Program-made: the position numbers and the translations under genes
NCBI RefSeq assembly: GCF_014836335.1
Contig: NZ_JACSRA010000032.1
Span: forward strand, 1 to 48,519
Direction of reading: 5' to 3'
From: Clostridium cibarium
GTDB taxonomy: Bacteria; Bacillota; Clostridia; Clostridiales; Clostridiaceae
DNA: 48,519 bases
Notes under the pieces: generated by a model
The model's input: only the letters and a program-made list of their open reading frames with translations
Databases searched by the model: none
What the model was told of the DNA's origin: nothing
In this document: positions 22,683 through 30,948 of the stretch, piece by piece
Numbering within the stretch: the stretch's first letter is position 1
Layout: each line of letters begins with the position of its first letter

Positions 22683-22904
22683 ATGATACTGCCAATGAAC
22701 TTAGCAGATGAAGGTAAAGAAGTTGAAGTTAAATCAATTTCGATGAAAGATGGTCTAGGGAAAAGATTAAGTGAACTAGGACTTATATCAGGAAATAAGA
22801 TAAGAATAATTAAAAATGATGGAAGAAGCATAATAGTTGCTATAGATGAAAGTAGATTTGCTATAGATAAAAGTATAGCACAAAAAGTAATGATATCAAT
22901 TTAG
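22683..22904 (+). CDS. feoA: FeoA domain protein (second copy)
   Basis: A second 73-aa FeoA-like protein: MNLADEGKEVEVKSI, GLGKRLSELGLISGNKIRII, then IIVAIDESRFAIDKSIAQKVMI. It is clearly diverged from the first copy and lacks the GDP-M-V-RGY stretch, so it is not a recent duplicate. Tandem FeoA genes before feoB are common in clostridia. Shine-Dalgarno AGAGGTGG precedes the start. Confidence 0.9.
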   Translation: MILPMNLADEGKEVEVKSISMKDGLGKRLSELGLISGNKIRIIKNDGRSIIVAIDESRFAIDKSIAQKVMISI

Positions 22905-22946
22905 CAAATTATTGATAATAAGTTTCAATATCAGAAGGGGAGTAAA

Positions 22947-24956
22947 ATGAAGACAATAGCATTAGCTGGTAATCCTAATTGTGGGAAAACAAGTTTATTT
23001 AATATTTTAACAAAAGCAAGACAGCATGTAGGTAATTGGCCAGGAGTTACAGTAGAAAAAAAGGAAGGTATATTGAAATACCAAGGTAAAGAATATACTG
23101 TAGTTGATTTGCCAGGAACCTATAGTTTAGGAGCATATTCAGAAGATGAGGTTATTGCGAGAAATTATATAGTTAATGATAAACCTGATGTAGTTATTAA
23201 TGTAATAGATGCAACTAACATTGAGAGAAATCTATATCTTACCATTCAGTTATTGGAAATGGGAGCTAAGGTTGTAATAGCATTAAATATGATGGATGAG
23301 GCAGAAAATAAGCAAATAGAAATTAATATAAAAGAGCTTGCTAAAAAATTAGGAGTTCCAGTAATTCCTACAGTTGCTTTAAAATCAAAGGGAATCGAAG
23401 AGTTAATAAAAATTAGTATTAGTGAGGACATAAAACCTTCAAAAATTAAAATAGATTATGGTCAAAGTATAAATGATGAGATAGAAGCTTTAGCAAAAAC
23501 TATAGAAGAAAATGCAAATAATACTAATTTTACTTCAGAATGGGCAGCTATAAAGTTATTAGAGAATGATGAGCATATTAAAAATGAACTAAAAGTTTCT
23601 GAGAATAAATCGATTAATGATAAGCTTGAATTTTGTAATAAAGAAATAGAAGAAAAGGTTGGTTTTGAAGGAGAAATGGCTATAGTAAATGAAAGATATT
23701 CTTTTATATCAAGTTTGGTTTCAAATATTATAGTTAGAAAAGAAAATGGTAAAGAAACAATTACAGATAAAATAGACAAAATAGTAACAAATAAGTTTTT
23801 AGGAATACCTATATTTGCAGTTATTATGTATATATTATATGAAATTACATTTATAGCAGGGGCGGGACTTCAGGATATAGTAGATGGGCTAATAGGAAGT
23901 CTTGGAGATAGTGTATCTAATATGCTTGCAAATATAGGGGCTCCAGATATACTAGTTAATCTTATAGGAGATGGCGTTTTTGGAGGAGTAGGAAGTGTAC
24001 TAGCATTTTTGCCATTAATAATGGTTATGTATGTCCTAATTGGATTATTGGAAGATAGTGGATACATGGCAAGAGCAGCATATGTTATGGATAGACTTAT
24101 GAGAAGTCTAGGCTTACATGGAAAAACATTTGTATCGATGCTAGTTAGTACAGGGTGCAATGTACCGGGAATAATGTCTACAAGAACATTAGAGAATAAA
24201 AAAGACAGAATGATAGCAATACTTATTAATCCTTTCGTTTCTTGTGGGGCAAGATTACCTATATATGCATTATTTATAAGTGCATTTTTTGAAGAAAATC
24301 AAGGATTAATTTTATTTGCAATCTATGCAACAGGATTAATTGTAGCACTTATTATGGGTAAAATATTCAGTAAAACTTTATTTAAAGGAGAGGCTTCATA
24401 CTTTGTTATGGAACTTCCAAGCTATAAAATACCATCTATTAAGAATGTTGTTTTACTTATGTGGGAAAAAGCAGGAGCATTCATTAAAAAGGCAGGAGTT
24501 ATAATTTTACCTGTTATGATTTTGTTAACATTCTTATCAAATTTCCCGGTTGGTGTAGAACCTAATAGTCAAGAATCATTGCTTGGAATAATAGGAGGAG
24601 TTATAGCACCAATATTTACTTTGGCTGGATTTGGAACATGGCAAGCAGGGGTGTCTCTTTTAACAGGTATATTAGCTAAAGAATCAGTAGTAGCTACTAT
24701 GGGATTGATTTATGCAGGAGTTGAAGAAGGACCAGAATTAACAACAGCAATTCAAAGTATATTTACGCCTTTATCAGCTATATCATTTATGGTAATGGCA
24801 TTATTATATACACCTTGTTTAGTTGCATTAGGGGCAATAAAGAGAGAAACAAATTCTTGGAAGTGGACAATATTTGCAGCATCCTATACTTTCGTTGTGG
24901 CATGGATAGCATCTGTACTAGTTTACCAAGTCGGATCATTGTTAGGATTTGCATAA
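22947..24956 (+). CDS. feoB: Ferrous iron transporter FeoB
   Basis: Inner-membrane Fe(II) transporter with a cytosolic G-protein domain. G1 GNPNCGKTSLF (residues 8-18), G3 DLPGTYSLG (about 53-61), G4 NMMDE (about 114) and a G5-like VALKSKG follow in order, then a helical spacer domain with long helices, then the membrane part from about residue 275 with two Gate motifs, including MVSTGCNVPGIMSTRTLENKKDR. The length of 669 aa is normal for a Firmicutes FeoB. Start has AGAAGGGGAG. Iron repression through the promoter site at 22106 is expected. Confidence 0.98.
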   Translation: MKTIALAGNPNCGKTSLFNILTKARQHVGNWPGVTVEKKEGILKYQGKEYTVVDLPGTYSLGAYSEDEVIARNYIVNDKPDVVINVIDATNIERNLYLTIQLLEMGAKVVIALNMMDEAENKQIEINIKELAKKLGVPVIPTVALKSKGIEELIKISISEDIKPSKIKIDYGQSINDEIEALAKTIEENANNTNFTSEWAAIKLLENDEHIKNELKVSENKSINDKLEFCNKEIEEKVGFEGEMAIVNERYSFISSLVSNIIVRKENGKETITDKIDKIVTNKFLGIPIFAVIMYILYEITFIAGAGLQDIVDGLIGSLGDSVSNMLANIGAPDILVNLIGDGVFGGVGSVLAFLPLIMVMYVLIGLLEDSGYMARAAYVMDRLMRSLGLHGKTFVSMLVSTGCNVPGIMSTRTLENKKDRMIAILINPFVSCGARLPIYALFISAFFEENQGLILFAIYATGLIVALIMGKIFSKTLFKGEASYFVMELPSYKIPSIKNVVLLMWEKAGAFIKKAGVIILPVMILLTFLSNFPVGVEPNSQESLLGIIGGVIAPIFTLAGFGTWQAGVSLLTGILAKESVVATMGLIYAGVEEGPELTTAIQSIFTPLSAISFMVMALLYTPCLVALGAIKRETNSWKWTIFAASYTFVVAWIASVLVYQVGSLLGFA

Positions 24957-25004
24957 GAATATATTGTTGAGAATGAATATCTATATAAATTAGGAGGAGT
25001 TAAA

Positions 25005-25424
25005 ATGAAAATTGTTTATTGGTCAGGAACAGGAAATACAGAAAAGATGGCAAATTTAATTGGAGAAGGTATAACTGAAAAAGGAAAATCAGTAGATATA
25101 ATTAATGTAAGTGATGCTAATTCAGATATTTTTAATGAAGAAGAAATTATAATCTTAGGTTGTCCAGCAATGGGCGATGAAGTACTAGAAGAGGGTGAGT
25201 TTGAACCTTTTATAGAAGAAATATCTTCAAAAGTATCAGGAAAGAAGGTTGCTTTATTTGGATCTTATGGCTGGGGAGATGGAACTTGGCTTAGAAATTT
25301 TGAAGAAAGAATGATTTCTTATGGATGCCAATCAACATTAGATTTATTAATGGTAGAAAATGAGCCAGAGAGTTCAGATGAAGAGAAATGTAGAGAATTT
25401 GGCAGACAAATAGCTAGTCTATAA
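25005..25424 (+). CDS. Flavodoxin (short-chain)
   Basis: FMN-binding electron carrier that often replaces ferredoxin when iron is scarce. The phosphate loop WSGTGNTEKMA starts at residue 6, followed by IIILGCPAMGDEVLEE (50s loop) and ALFGSYGWGDGTWLRNFEER (90s loop). 139 aa, typical short-chain flavodoxin. GGAGG lies 7 nt upstream. It is 48 nt after feoB with no terminator between, so it is likely co-induced by iron starvation. Confidence 0.95.
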   Translation: MKIVYWSGTGNTEKMANLIGEGITEKGKSVDIINVSDANSDIFNEEEIIILGCPAMGDEVLEEGEFEPFIEEISSKVSGKKVALFGSYGWGDGTWLRNFEERMISYGCQSTLDLLMVENEPESSDEEKCREFGRQIASL

Positions 25425-25431
25425 TAATGAT

Positions 25432-26055
25432 ATGAAGTACTTAGATTTTTACAGTAAACTAAATTTGATGGATGATAAAGATTATATAGAAAACTTTTTA
25501 TTATTCAATATTTCACAGGTAGTAGCAGGGATAAAGCCTGCTTCTACAGTTACATTAAAAAAATCAGGTGATAATACTTATTCAAAATGGGTAAGCTATG
25601 GTAGAGAATTTGTAAGAAACATAGATTTACAATTTGTTGAGTTAAGAGAAAGTGAAGATGCTATAATAGTGATGCTTTACAATAAAGAATCACTTGGAAA
25701 ATATATATTTGAAGAAGAACATAAAAAGTTCTTAATGAAGTTAGGATATACAAGTAAAGAGGATATTAGTATATATATTCAAACCTTAAAAGAAAGGTAT
25801 GATTTATATCACTGTCCTCATGAATTAGGATTATTCCTAGGTATACCAATAAAAGATGTTAAAGATTTTATGGAATGTACAAAGAAAAAATGTTTGATTT
25901 GCGGTTACTGGAAAGTTTATAATGACTGCAACAGAGCAAAAGAAATATTTAGTCAATATGACAAAGTAAAAGAATATACTTTAAGTAATATATTAAAAGG
26001 AAATAATTCGCGTGACCTTGCTTTTAATATAAAGAACTTTTTCTATTCTCCCTAA
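25432..26055 (+). CDS. DUF3793 family protein
   Basis: Uncharacterised clostridial family. Recognisable traits: the N-terminal segment with LLFNISQVVAGIKPASTVTL, the central KFLMKLGYTSKEDISIYIQTL, and the conserved CPHELGLFLGIPIKDVKDFMEC followed by CLICGYWKVYNDCNRAKEIF, with four or five cysteines that could bind a metal or cluster. 207 aa. It starts 7 nt after the flavodoxin stop without a Shine-Dalgarno, so it is probably translationally coupled. Linkage to flavodoxin and Feo suggests iron or redox physiology; the function is unknown. Confidence 0.85.
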   Translation: MKYLDFYSKLNLMDDKDYIENFLLFNISQVVAGIKPASTVTLKKSGDNTYSKWVSYGREFVRNIDLQFVELRESEDAIIVMLYNKESLGKYIFEEEHKKFLMKLGYTSKEDISIYIQTLKERYDLYHCPHELGLFLGIPIKDVKDFMECTKKKCLICGYWKVYNDCNRAKEIFSQYDKVKEYTLSNILKGNNSRDLAFNIKNFFYSP

Positions 26056-26091
26056 AGAGTACATCCATGAAGTTGATATAATAAACTTACT

Positions 26092-26132
26092 AAAAATAGA
26101 CACATTGAATTAAATTCAATGTGTCTATTTTT
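26092..26132. terminator. Bidirectional terminator between DUF3793 and NUDIX genes
   Basis: AAAAATAGACACATTGAATT and its exact inverse close a 20-bp perfect stem with T5/A5 ends, suited to stop transcription from both sides. Confidence 0.95.
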
Positions 26133-26748
26133 ATGAAAAGAAAACAGGTAAATTTTCGTTTTCATTAGCTTTAAAGCAAAATTCAATTTGTTCTCTTGTA
26201 ATTTTTCCAGTAGATAAGTCTGGAAGATCATCTAAGGAAAAGAATTCACTAGCTTCAGTTTCTATATTTTCAGTGAATTTTCCATCAATTAAGTCACAAA
26301 TAACAAATACTTTATAGATGTCATAAGCACAAGTAGGATAGTTATGTGTATTCCTATCATATATTGCAATTATTCTTTTAGGTATGACATTGACCCCAGC
26401 TTCTTCTTTAGCTTCTTTTATAGTATTTTCTTTTATGGAAAGTCCAATTTCAGCCCAACCGCCAGGAGGAGCCCATTTGCCATCAAAACTTTCTTTAACT
26501 AAAAGAATTTTTTCATCTTTAATAATAATTCCACGTACATCAACTTTAGGTGTTTGGTAGCCAACTTCATTACAAAACAAATCATAAAGTTTTGAGTTAT
26601 CAATATCAGTATATTCATGCATTATTTCTACAGAAATATCTCTAATTTGCTCAAACCTTTCAAGATCGTATTTATCTTTAGAATATTCAAGTCCTGCTTG
26701 GGCGATGGATTGAAGCTTTTTAGCCCAGGTCAACCATTTTTCATTCAT
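26131..26748 (-). CDS. NUDIX hydrolase with N-terminal helper domain
   Basis: Pyrophosphohydrolase of the YjhB-like group that carries an extra N-terminal helical domain (residues 1-60: WAKKLQSIAQAGLEYSKDKYDLERF, as in the family annotated 'hydrolase of X-linked nucleoside diphosphate N-terminal'). The Nudix box is GGWAEIGLSIKENTIKEAKEEAGV-like: EExG is kept, the R of REUxEE is K, and the first E is L, as usual for this subgroup. 205 aa. Located 27 nt after rimI on the same strand, so possibly the last gene of the tsaEB-rimI transcript. Relatives cleave ADP-ribose or CDP-choline; the substrate here is unknown. Confidence 0.88.
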   Translation of the reverse strand: MNEKWLTWAKKLQSIAQAGLEYSKDKYDLERFEQIRDISVEIMHEYTDIDNSKLYDLFCNEVGYQTPKVDVRGIIIKDEKILLVKESFDGKWAPPGGWAEIGLSIKENTIKEAKEEAGVNVIPKRIIAIYDRNTHNYPTCAYDIYKVFVICDLIDGKFTENIETEASEFFSLDDLPDLSTGKITREQIEFCFKANENENLPVFFS

Positions 26749-26775
26749 AAATATCCTCTTTTCTATATTGAAATT

Positions 26776-27213
26776 TTAGCGTTTCCACATAATAATAGCA
26801 TCTTCTTTATTATCTTGATAATATCTCTTGCGAATACCTTCTTCTACAAATCCAAACTTTTTATAAAGATTTTGTGCAGGTTTATTTGAGGCTCTTACTT
26901 CTAGAGTTAATGAATGGCAGCCCCATGATTTGGAATGTTCAATTAAAGATTGAACTAAATCACTACCAATTCCTTTTTCTCTAAATTCAGGATGTACTGC
27001 AATATTAGTTATGTGTCCTTCATCAACGATTATCCATACTCCTGCAAAACCTACTGTTTTATTATCAGTTTTAGCAACTACATATTTTGCCAAAGGATTT
27101 GACAGTTCCTTTGAGAAAGAATCTAAACTCCAAGATTCCTTAAGACTTAATGAACTTATTTCTAATACTTGGCTTAAATCTTCTTTCTTCATTAGACTAA
27201 GCTTTACACTCAT
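26776..27213 (-). CDS. rimI: Ribosomal protein S18-alanine N-acetyltransferase RimI
   Basis: GNAT enzyme that acetylates the N-terminus of ribosomal protein S18. The A-motif HPEFREKGIGSDLVQSLIEH (residues about 74-93) binds acetyl-CoA; LTLEVRASNKPAQNLYKKFGF and RKRYYQDNKEDAIIM are the RimI signature C-terminal blocks. 145 aa. Its start overlaps tsaB by 17 nt, the common tsaB-rimI arrangement. Confidence 0.95.
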   Translation of the reverse strand: MSVKLSLMKKEDLSQVLEISSLSLKESWSLDSFSKELSNPLAKYVVAKTDNKTVGFAGVWIIVDEGHITNIAVHPEFREKGIGSDLVQSLIEHSKSWGCHSLTLEVRASNKPAQNLYKKFGFVEEGIRKRYYQDNKEDAIIMWKR

Positions 27214-27910
27214 CCATTTTCAACCTTCTTTCTAACTCTCTTTCAGCCTGAGGTTTTTTCAAATAGATAGGAGCTGAATTTGGATCATCAAAAGTACCAT
27301 TTTTTAAAAGATTCAGTCCTAGTTCACCAAGTGAAGAAGCTCGAATTATGTTTAAATGATTAGGTGCAAAATGAGCTTTTGAGAAATTTTCCATTATGTA
27401 TTCTTTATGCTTTAATAAACCATCCCCAGTAAAAATAACTTCTTCGTTTTTTTCTTTTAGCAAAGAAAGTAAATCATCTAAATCTAAAGGAGTAGGTTCT
27501 AGTAAATTTTCAAGTATATCATTATTATTCTTGTAAAGAGCTGTATATACATTTTCTCTTAATGCATCCATGATAGGACATATTATACCGGAAAAAGAGG
27601 ATACACTATATGCTAAAGCATCTAAAGAAGATATACTAATATATGGTTTGTTTTGTCCAAGGCTTAATCCTTTTACGGTTGCCATGCCTATTCTAAGCCC
27701 AGTAAAGGATCCTGGTCCTTTGGATACAACAAATCCATCTATATCATCTATAGTTAAATTGCACTCCTTTAAAATATTTTCAATCATAGGCATTAAAAGT
27801 ACAGAGTGTTCTTTTTTATCATTTAAAATATATTCTCCAAGCAAAGCATCATCTTTTAATAGAGCTACAGTTGCAACCTTTGAAGATGAATCTAAACTTA
27901 AAATTATCAT
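27197..27910 (-). CDS. tsaB: tRNA threonylcarbamoyladenosine protein TsaB
   Basis: Partner of TsaD and TsaE in making t6A37 on ANN-decoding tRNAs. N-terminal ASKHA fold: ILSLDSSSKVATVALL, then HSVLLMPMIENIL, DGFVVSKGPGSFTGLRIGMATVKGL (residues about 59-83) and ISSLDALAY. 237 aa is normal. It overlaps tsaE by 4 nt (ATGA) and rimI by 17 nt, so the three are one coupled unit. TsaD and TsaC are not in the window. Confidence 0.96.
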   Translation of the reverse strand: MIILSLDSSSKVATVALLKDDALLGEYILNDKKEHSVLLMPMIENILKECNLTIDDIDGFVVSKGPGSFTGLRIGMATVKGLSLGQNKPYISISSLDALAYSVSSFSGIICPIMDALRENVYTALYKNNNDILENLLEPTPLDLDDLLSLLKEKNEEVIFTGDGLLKHKEYIMENFSKAHFAPNHLNIIRASSLGELGLNLLKNGTFDDPNSAPIYLKKPQAERELERRLKMDECKA

Positions 27911-28368
27911 AACTTCAACTCCTTAATATAAGAATACCGATTACCATAATCAGTTAAGGTTATTTTTCTATAATTTTCACCCTTAGCAAGATCTTTAGAT
28001 ATATGTATATGTAGATATTCTTTTGGAAGTATCTCTTCTATGTAATTAGCCCATTCAATTATGGAAACTGCATCAGAAAAAATATAGTCATCGAATCCTA
28101 TTGCATATATTTCATCAGGATCACTTACCCTGTATACGTCAAAATGATTTAATTTTAGTCTTCCACTAGTATATTCATTAACAATGTTAAAGGTTGGACT
28201 AGTTATAGTATCATCTATATTAAGCCCTTTGGCTATTCCTTTAGTTATATGGGTTTTGCCTGTACCTAAATCTCCCGTTAAGCAAATAATATCACTAGAA
28301 TTAAGTAATTTACCTAATTGAAAGCCAATATTTGTAGTTTCTTCTATACTATTTACTTTAAACTCCAT
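27907..28368 (-). CDS. tsaE: tRNA threonylcarbamoyladenosine ATPase TsaE
   Basis: P-loop ATPase that drives the t6A synthesis cycle with TsaB and TsaD. Walker A GDLGTGKTHITKG at about residues 34-46, the switch SPTFNIVNEYTSGRLKLNHFDVYR, and SIIEWANYIEEILP are characteristic. 153 aa. The start has a GAAGGGAG Shine-Dalgarno. First gene of the minus-strand transcript, divergent from the ZnuA-like gene. Confidence 0.97.
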   Translation of the reverse strand: MEFKVNSIEETTNIGFQLGKLLNSSDIICLTGDLGTGKTHITKGIAKGLNIDDTITSPTFNIVNEYTSGRLKLNHFDVYRVSDPDEIYAIGFDDYIFSDAVSIIEWANYIEEILPKEYLHIHISKDLAKGENYRKITLTDYGNRYSYIKELKL

Positions 28369-28466
28369 ATGTAACTCCCTTCAAAAATTTGTTCTACTTA
28401 TTATTTTATCCAAATTTCAATAAAAAGAAAGCATTATAAAAAAATATAACTAAGAAAATGTGAGAC

Positions 28467-28495
28467 TTGTATTTACAGAAATCTAGGTGTAAAAT
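28467..28495 (+). promoter_or_regulatory. Promoter of the ZnuA-like gene
   Basis: TTGTAT and TAAAAT with a 17-nt spacer. The leader of about 100 nt contains a weak hairpin TATATACAT / ATGTATATA but no terminator. Confidence 0.6.
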
Positions 28496-28605
28496 GTTAT
28501 AGGGTATAAAGAAGAATAATTTATATACATTTTTATAAACTTTATGTATATAATTATAAAGAAATATAAGATCTAGAAGCTGGAAATGGTCAAGGGGGTG
28601 TAATA

Positions 28606-29487
28606 TTGAAAAAGTTAACCTTTGGAATGTTATTTATAACATTTCTATTGTTTTTAGGACTCGGAACCTTTTCAAATCCAATGATAGCTAATACCGTTGA
28701 TACAACCGATGCACAAAGAGATTTATATTTGAATATAATAACTTGCAATAAACCACAATATGAGATGGTAAAATCAATTGTAGGGGACAAGCACAATGTG
28801 GAATATATGTTTTTAACTGAAAAAGAGTCCAAAGATTTCATTTTTAATGATGAAACAATAAATAATATTTCAAATATGGATTTGTTTTTCTATAGTGGAA
28901 ATGACTTTGAACCTTGGAGTGGGAAGTTAATAAATAAGTTAAATAAAAGCAATTTAGGAACAATAGATATATCAAGAGGAATACGAGTAATTCAGCAACA
29001 AACTGATAATGGGAATAAAGAAAATATATATTTCTATCCAGGATTAGAAGAATATAAAATTGTTCTTTATAATATTAAGTCGGCTATTCAAGATAAAGAC
29101 CCTAAAAATAGGACTCTGTATGAAGAAAATTATAATAAAGTTATAGAAAATATAGATAAGAAAATAAATAAGATGAAAGAAAATAAAAAAGATTTAGCTC
29201 AGTATAAATTTATTTCATTAGATGATAAATTAGATTATTTTTATAGAGGGATAGGTATTTCTCCTATAAAAGTTACTAATAATAAAACTATAGAAAGTGT
29301 AATTAAGGATAATAAATTAGATCCTACGAAGGTTATTGTATTAAAAGATAGAGAAACTCCCATGACTGAAGTAGGTTATAAAGTGGTTACTTTAGATAGA
29401 TATGACGGAAATTCTGATGTTCAGGACTTAATTGAGAAAAACTATAAATCATTTTATGATTTAATTGAATTAAATGAGAACAAATAG
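28606..29487 (+). CDS. ZnuA/TroA-like exported protein without metal-site histidines
   Basis: Resembles the substrate-binding protein of zinc/manganese ABC transporters (cluster A-I). A Sec signal peptide (MKKLTFGMLFITFLLFLGLG) leads into LNIITCNKPQYEMVKSIVGDKHNVEYMFL, then MDLFFYSGNDFEPWSGKLINKL, which parallels ZnuA ADLFFYNG-x-x-E-x-W. The DPHxYE metal loop reads TEKESKDF and the second HxWL-type site reads YFYPGLEEYK, so the usual histidine ligands are absent. No lipobox Cys is present. Start is TTG 28606 with GGGGGTG. No permease or ATPase genes are next to it. Probably not a classical metal receptor; function unknown. Confidence 0.7.
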   Translation: MKKLTFGMLFITFLLFLGLGTFSNPMIANTVDTTDAQRDLYLNIITCNKPQYEMVKSIVGDKHNVEYMFLTEKESKDFIFNDETINNISNMDLFFYSGNDFEPWSGKLINKLNKSNLGTIDISRGIRVIQQQTDNGNKENIYFYPGLEEYKIVLYNIKSAIQDKDPKNRTLYEENYNKVIENIDKKINKMKENKKDLAQYKFISLDDKLDYFYRGIGISPIKVTNNKTIESVIKDNKLDPTKVIVLKDRETPMTEVGYKVVTLDRYDGNSDVQDLIEKNYKSFYDLIELNENK

Positions 29488-29516
29488 TTGATTTTTGAAT
29501 AATAATATTATATAAT
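29488..29516 (+). promoter_or_regulatory. Promoter of tRNA-Trp
   Basis: TTGATT and TATAAT, 17-nt spacer, immediately after the upstream stop codon; the -10 box ends 14 nt before the tRNA. Confidence 0.75.
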
Positions 29517-29530
29517 CAATCTTGTCCTAA

Positions 29531-29606
29531 AGGGGTATGGCTCAATTGGTAGAGTAGTGGTCTCCAAAACCATTGGTTGTGGGTTCAAGTCCTACTGCCC
29601 CTGCCA
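29531..29606 (+). tRNA. tRNA-Trp (CCA)
   Basis: Acceptor AGGGGTA / TGCCCCT with discriminator G and encoded CCA. The D arm (GCTCAATTGGTAGAGT), anticodon loop CTCCAAA with anticodon CCA, and T arm GTGGGTTCAAGTCCTAC are all regular. Confidence 0.96.
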
Positions 29607-29613
29607 CAAAGAT

Positions 29614-29641
29614 CGTAAGCGAAATGCTTACGGTTTTTTTT
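29614..29641 (+). terminator. Intrinsic terminator after tRNA-Trp
   Basis: CGTAAGC / GCTTACG stem with GAAAT loop and T9 tail. Confidence 0.92.
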
Positions 29642-29693
29642 TATCTTAAAAGTATAAATTATTTTAGTATAAGCATATATAAAATCAGGGTAA

Positions 29694-29802
29694 ATGCTAA
29701 TAATAAAAAGTAATCATAACAAACTAAGTCCCATTATCAATTGATAGAAATGTTCGGAGAATTATCCTTGACTACACAAGGATAATTCGCTATTATTAGC
29801 AT
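29694..29802 (+). promoter_or_regulatory. CDF promoter inside a nested dyad operator region
   Basis: TTGACT (29768-29773) and TATTAT (29791-29796) are spaced by 17 nt. Around the -35, GAATTATCCTTG (29759-29770) and CAAGGATAATTC (29777-29788) form a perfect 12-6-12 inverted repeat. A second perfect pair, ATGCTAATAATA (29694-29705) and TATTATTAGCAT (29791-29802), encloses the region and includes the -10. A palindrome TATCAATTGATA lies at 29735-29746. This layout suits a metal-sensing repressor; which one cannot be told. Confidence 0.6.
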
Positions 29803-29853
29803 AAGGGTTTGTATCAAGTGAGAATTGAAGTAAAAAAATGGGAGGACTTTTTA

Positions 29854-30765
29854 ATGAACAATAAAACAAAAGTTGCAACTCTTTCAGTAATATCTAATTC
29901 AGTATTAATAGCAATGAAATTATTTGTAGGTATTATTACAGGTTCCGTAAGTATATTATCAGAAGCTATTCATTCATCTATGGATTTAGTAGCAGCCATA
30001 ATTGCTTTTTTTTCTGTAAGGATATCGGATAGGCCAGCGGATGTAAATCATCCTTATGGACATGGAAAAGTTGAAAATATATCAGGGGTTATAGAATCCT
30101 TATTAATTTTTATAGCATCTATATGGATAATATTTGAGTCAGTAAAAAAAATTATGTATCCTAGCGAAGAAATTGAGTCTTTTGCTCTTGGATTCATTGT
30201 TATGTTTATTTCTGCTGCTGTAAATTTTGTGGTATCTAAGAAATTATATAAAGTAGCTAAACAAGAAGATTCTGTAGCATTAGAGGCTGATGCGTTACAT
30301 TTAAAAACTGATGTATATACTGCTTTGGGTGTTGGTGTTGGATTATTGCTAATATGGATAACAAAGCTTAACTTCTTAGATCCTGTGGTGGCAATTTTGG
30401 TAGCCTTATTTATTTTAAAAGAAGCATTTGAACTTTTAAAGTCTGCATTTAATCCATTGTTAGACTTTAAGTTATCAGATAAAGAGATTCAAAATATTGA
30501 AGAGGCTATAAGCAAACATAGTTCAGTTTATTGTGATTTTCATAATTTAAGAACAAGAAAATCAGGAAATGTAAAGTATATTGACTTACATTTAGTTGTT
30601 CCAGAAAATATGTCTGTAAAATCAGCTCATGATATATGTGATATTATAGAAGCAGATTTAGAAAATTCCCTAAAGAATACAGAAGTTATGATACATTTAG
30701 AATCATGTACAAATCATTGTGGTGATTGTCAGTACTTAAATAAAGAACATTGCAAGCATAATTAA
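29854..30765 (+). CDS. Cation diffusion facilitator (CDF) metal exporter
   Basis: Proton-coupled divalent metal efflux protein, probably Mn, Fe, Zn or Co/Ni. Six membrane helices fill residues 10-200; HSSMDLVAA on TM2 and DALHLKTDVYT on TM5 carry the transport-site His/Asp residues (H..D / H..D type). HPYGHGKVE between TM2 and TM3 is the family signature. A cytosolic CTD follows, ending with a Cys/His tail CTNHCGDCQYLNKEHCKHN that may bind metal. ATG 29854 has GGAGG 8 nt upstream; the reading frame extends further up but through the promoter region. 303 aa, normal length. Confidence 0.93.
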   Translation: MNNKTKVATLSVISNSVLIAMKLFVGIITGSVSILSEAIHSSMDLVAAIIAFFSVRISDRPADVNHPYGHGKVENISGVIESLLIFIASIWIIFESVKKIMYPSEEIESFALGFIVMFISAAVNFVVSKKLYKVAKQEDSVALEADALHLKTDVYTALGVGVGLLLIWITKLNFLDPVVAILVALFILKEAFELLKSAFNPLLDFKLSDKEIQNIEEAISKHSSVYCDFHNLRTRKSGNVKYIDLHLVVPENMSVKSAHDICDIIEADLENSLKNTEVMIHLESCTNHCGDCQYLNKEHCKHN

Positions 30766-30785
30766 TATTGTTATGAAGTTATTAG

Positions 30786-30818
30786 AAAATCGCAGGCTAA
30801 TATGGATTGCGATTTTTT
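30786..30818 (+). terminator. Intrinsic terminator after the CDF gene
   Basis: AAAATCGCA / TGCGATTTTTT stem, loop of about 14 nt. Confidence 0.85.
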
Positions 30819-30885
30819 AGGTGTGCCAAGCATGGAGGCTCATTAATGGGAAAAAGAGTATTTGCCAAGTTTTTATAGTGGAGCA

Positions 30886-30914
30886 TTGACAAGTGTTTTT
30901 AATAAACTTAAATT
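30886..30914 (+). promoter_or_regulatory. Probable promoter of the MBL lipoprotein gene
   Basis: TTGACA with TAAATT at 17 nt spacing; the -10 is imperfect. It lies 35 nt upstream of the start codon. Confidence 0.5.
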
Positions 30915-30948
30915 AGTATATATAGTAATTTATGAAAGGTGGGAGAAT

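Noticed and set aside
29694..29802. NiCo or Mn riboswitch before the CDF gene
   Set aside because: None of the conserved core sequences of these metal riboswitches is visible; the promoter lies at the far end of the block, so most of it would not be transcribed.
29694..29802. MITE or IS remnant
   Set aside because: There are no flanking target-site duplications that I can see and the block contains a well-placed promoter for the CDF gene; only one copy is present in the window.
30847..30879. Ten-codon ORF (MGKRVFAKFL) after the CDF terminator, with GGAGG upstream
   Set aside because: It lies upstream of the likely promoter of the next gene and after a terminator, so it is probably not transcribed; too short to support.
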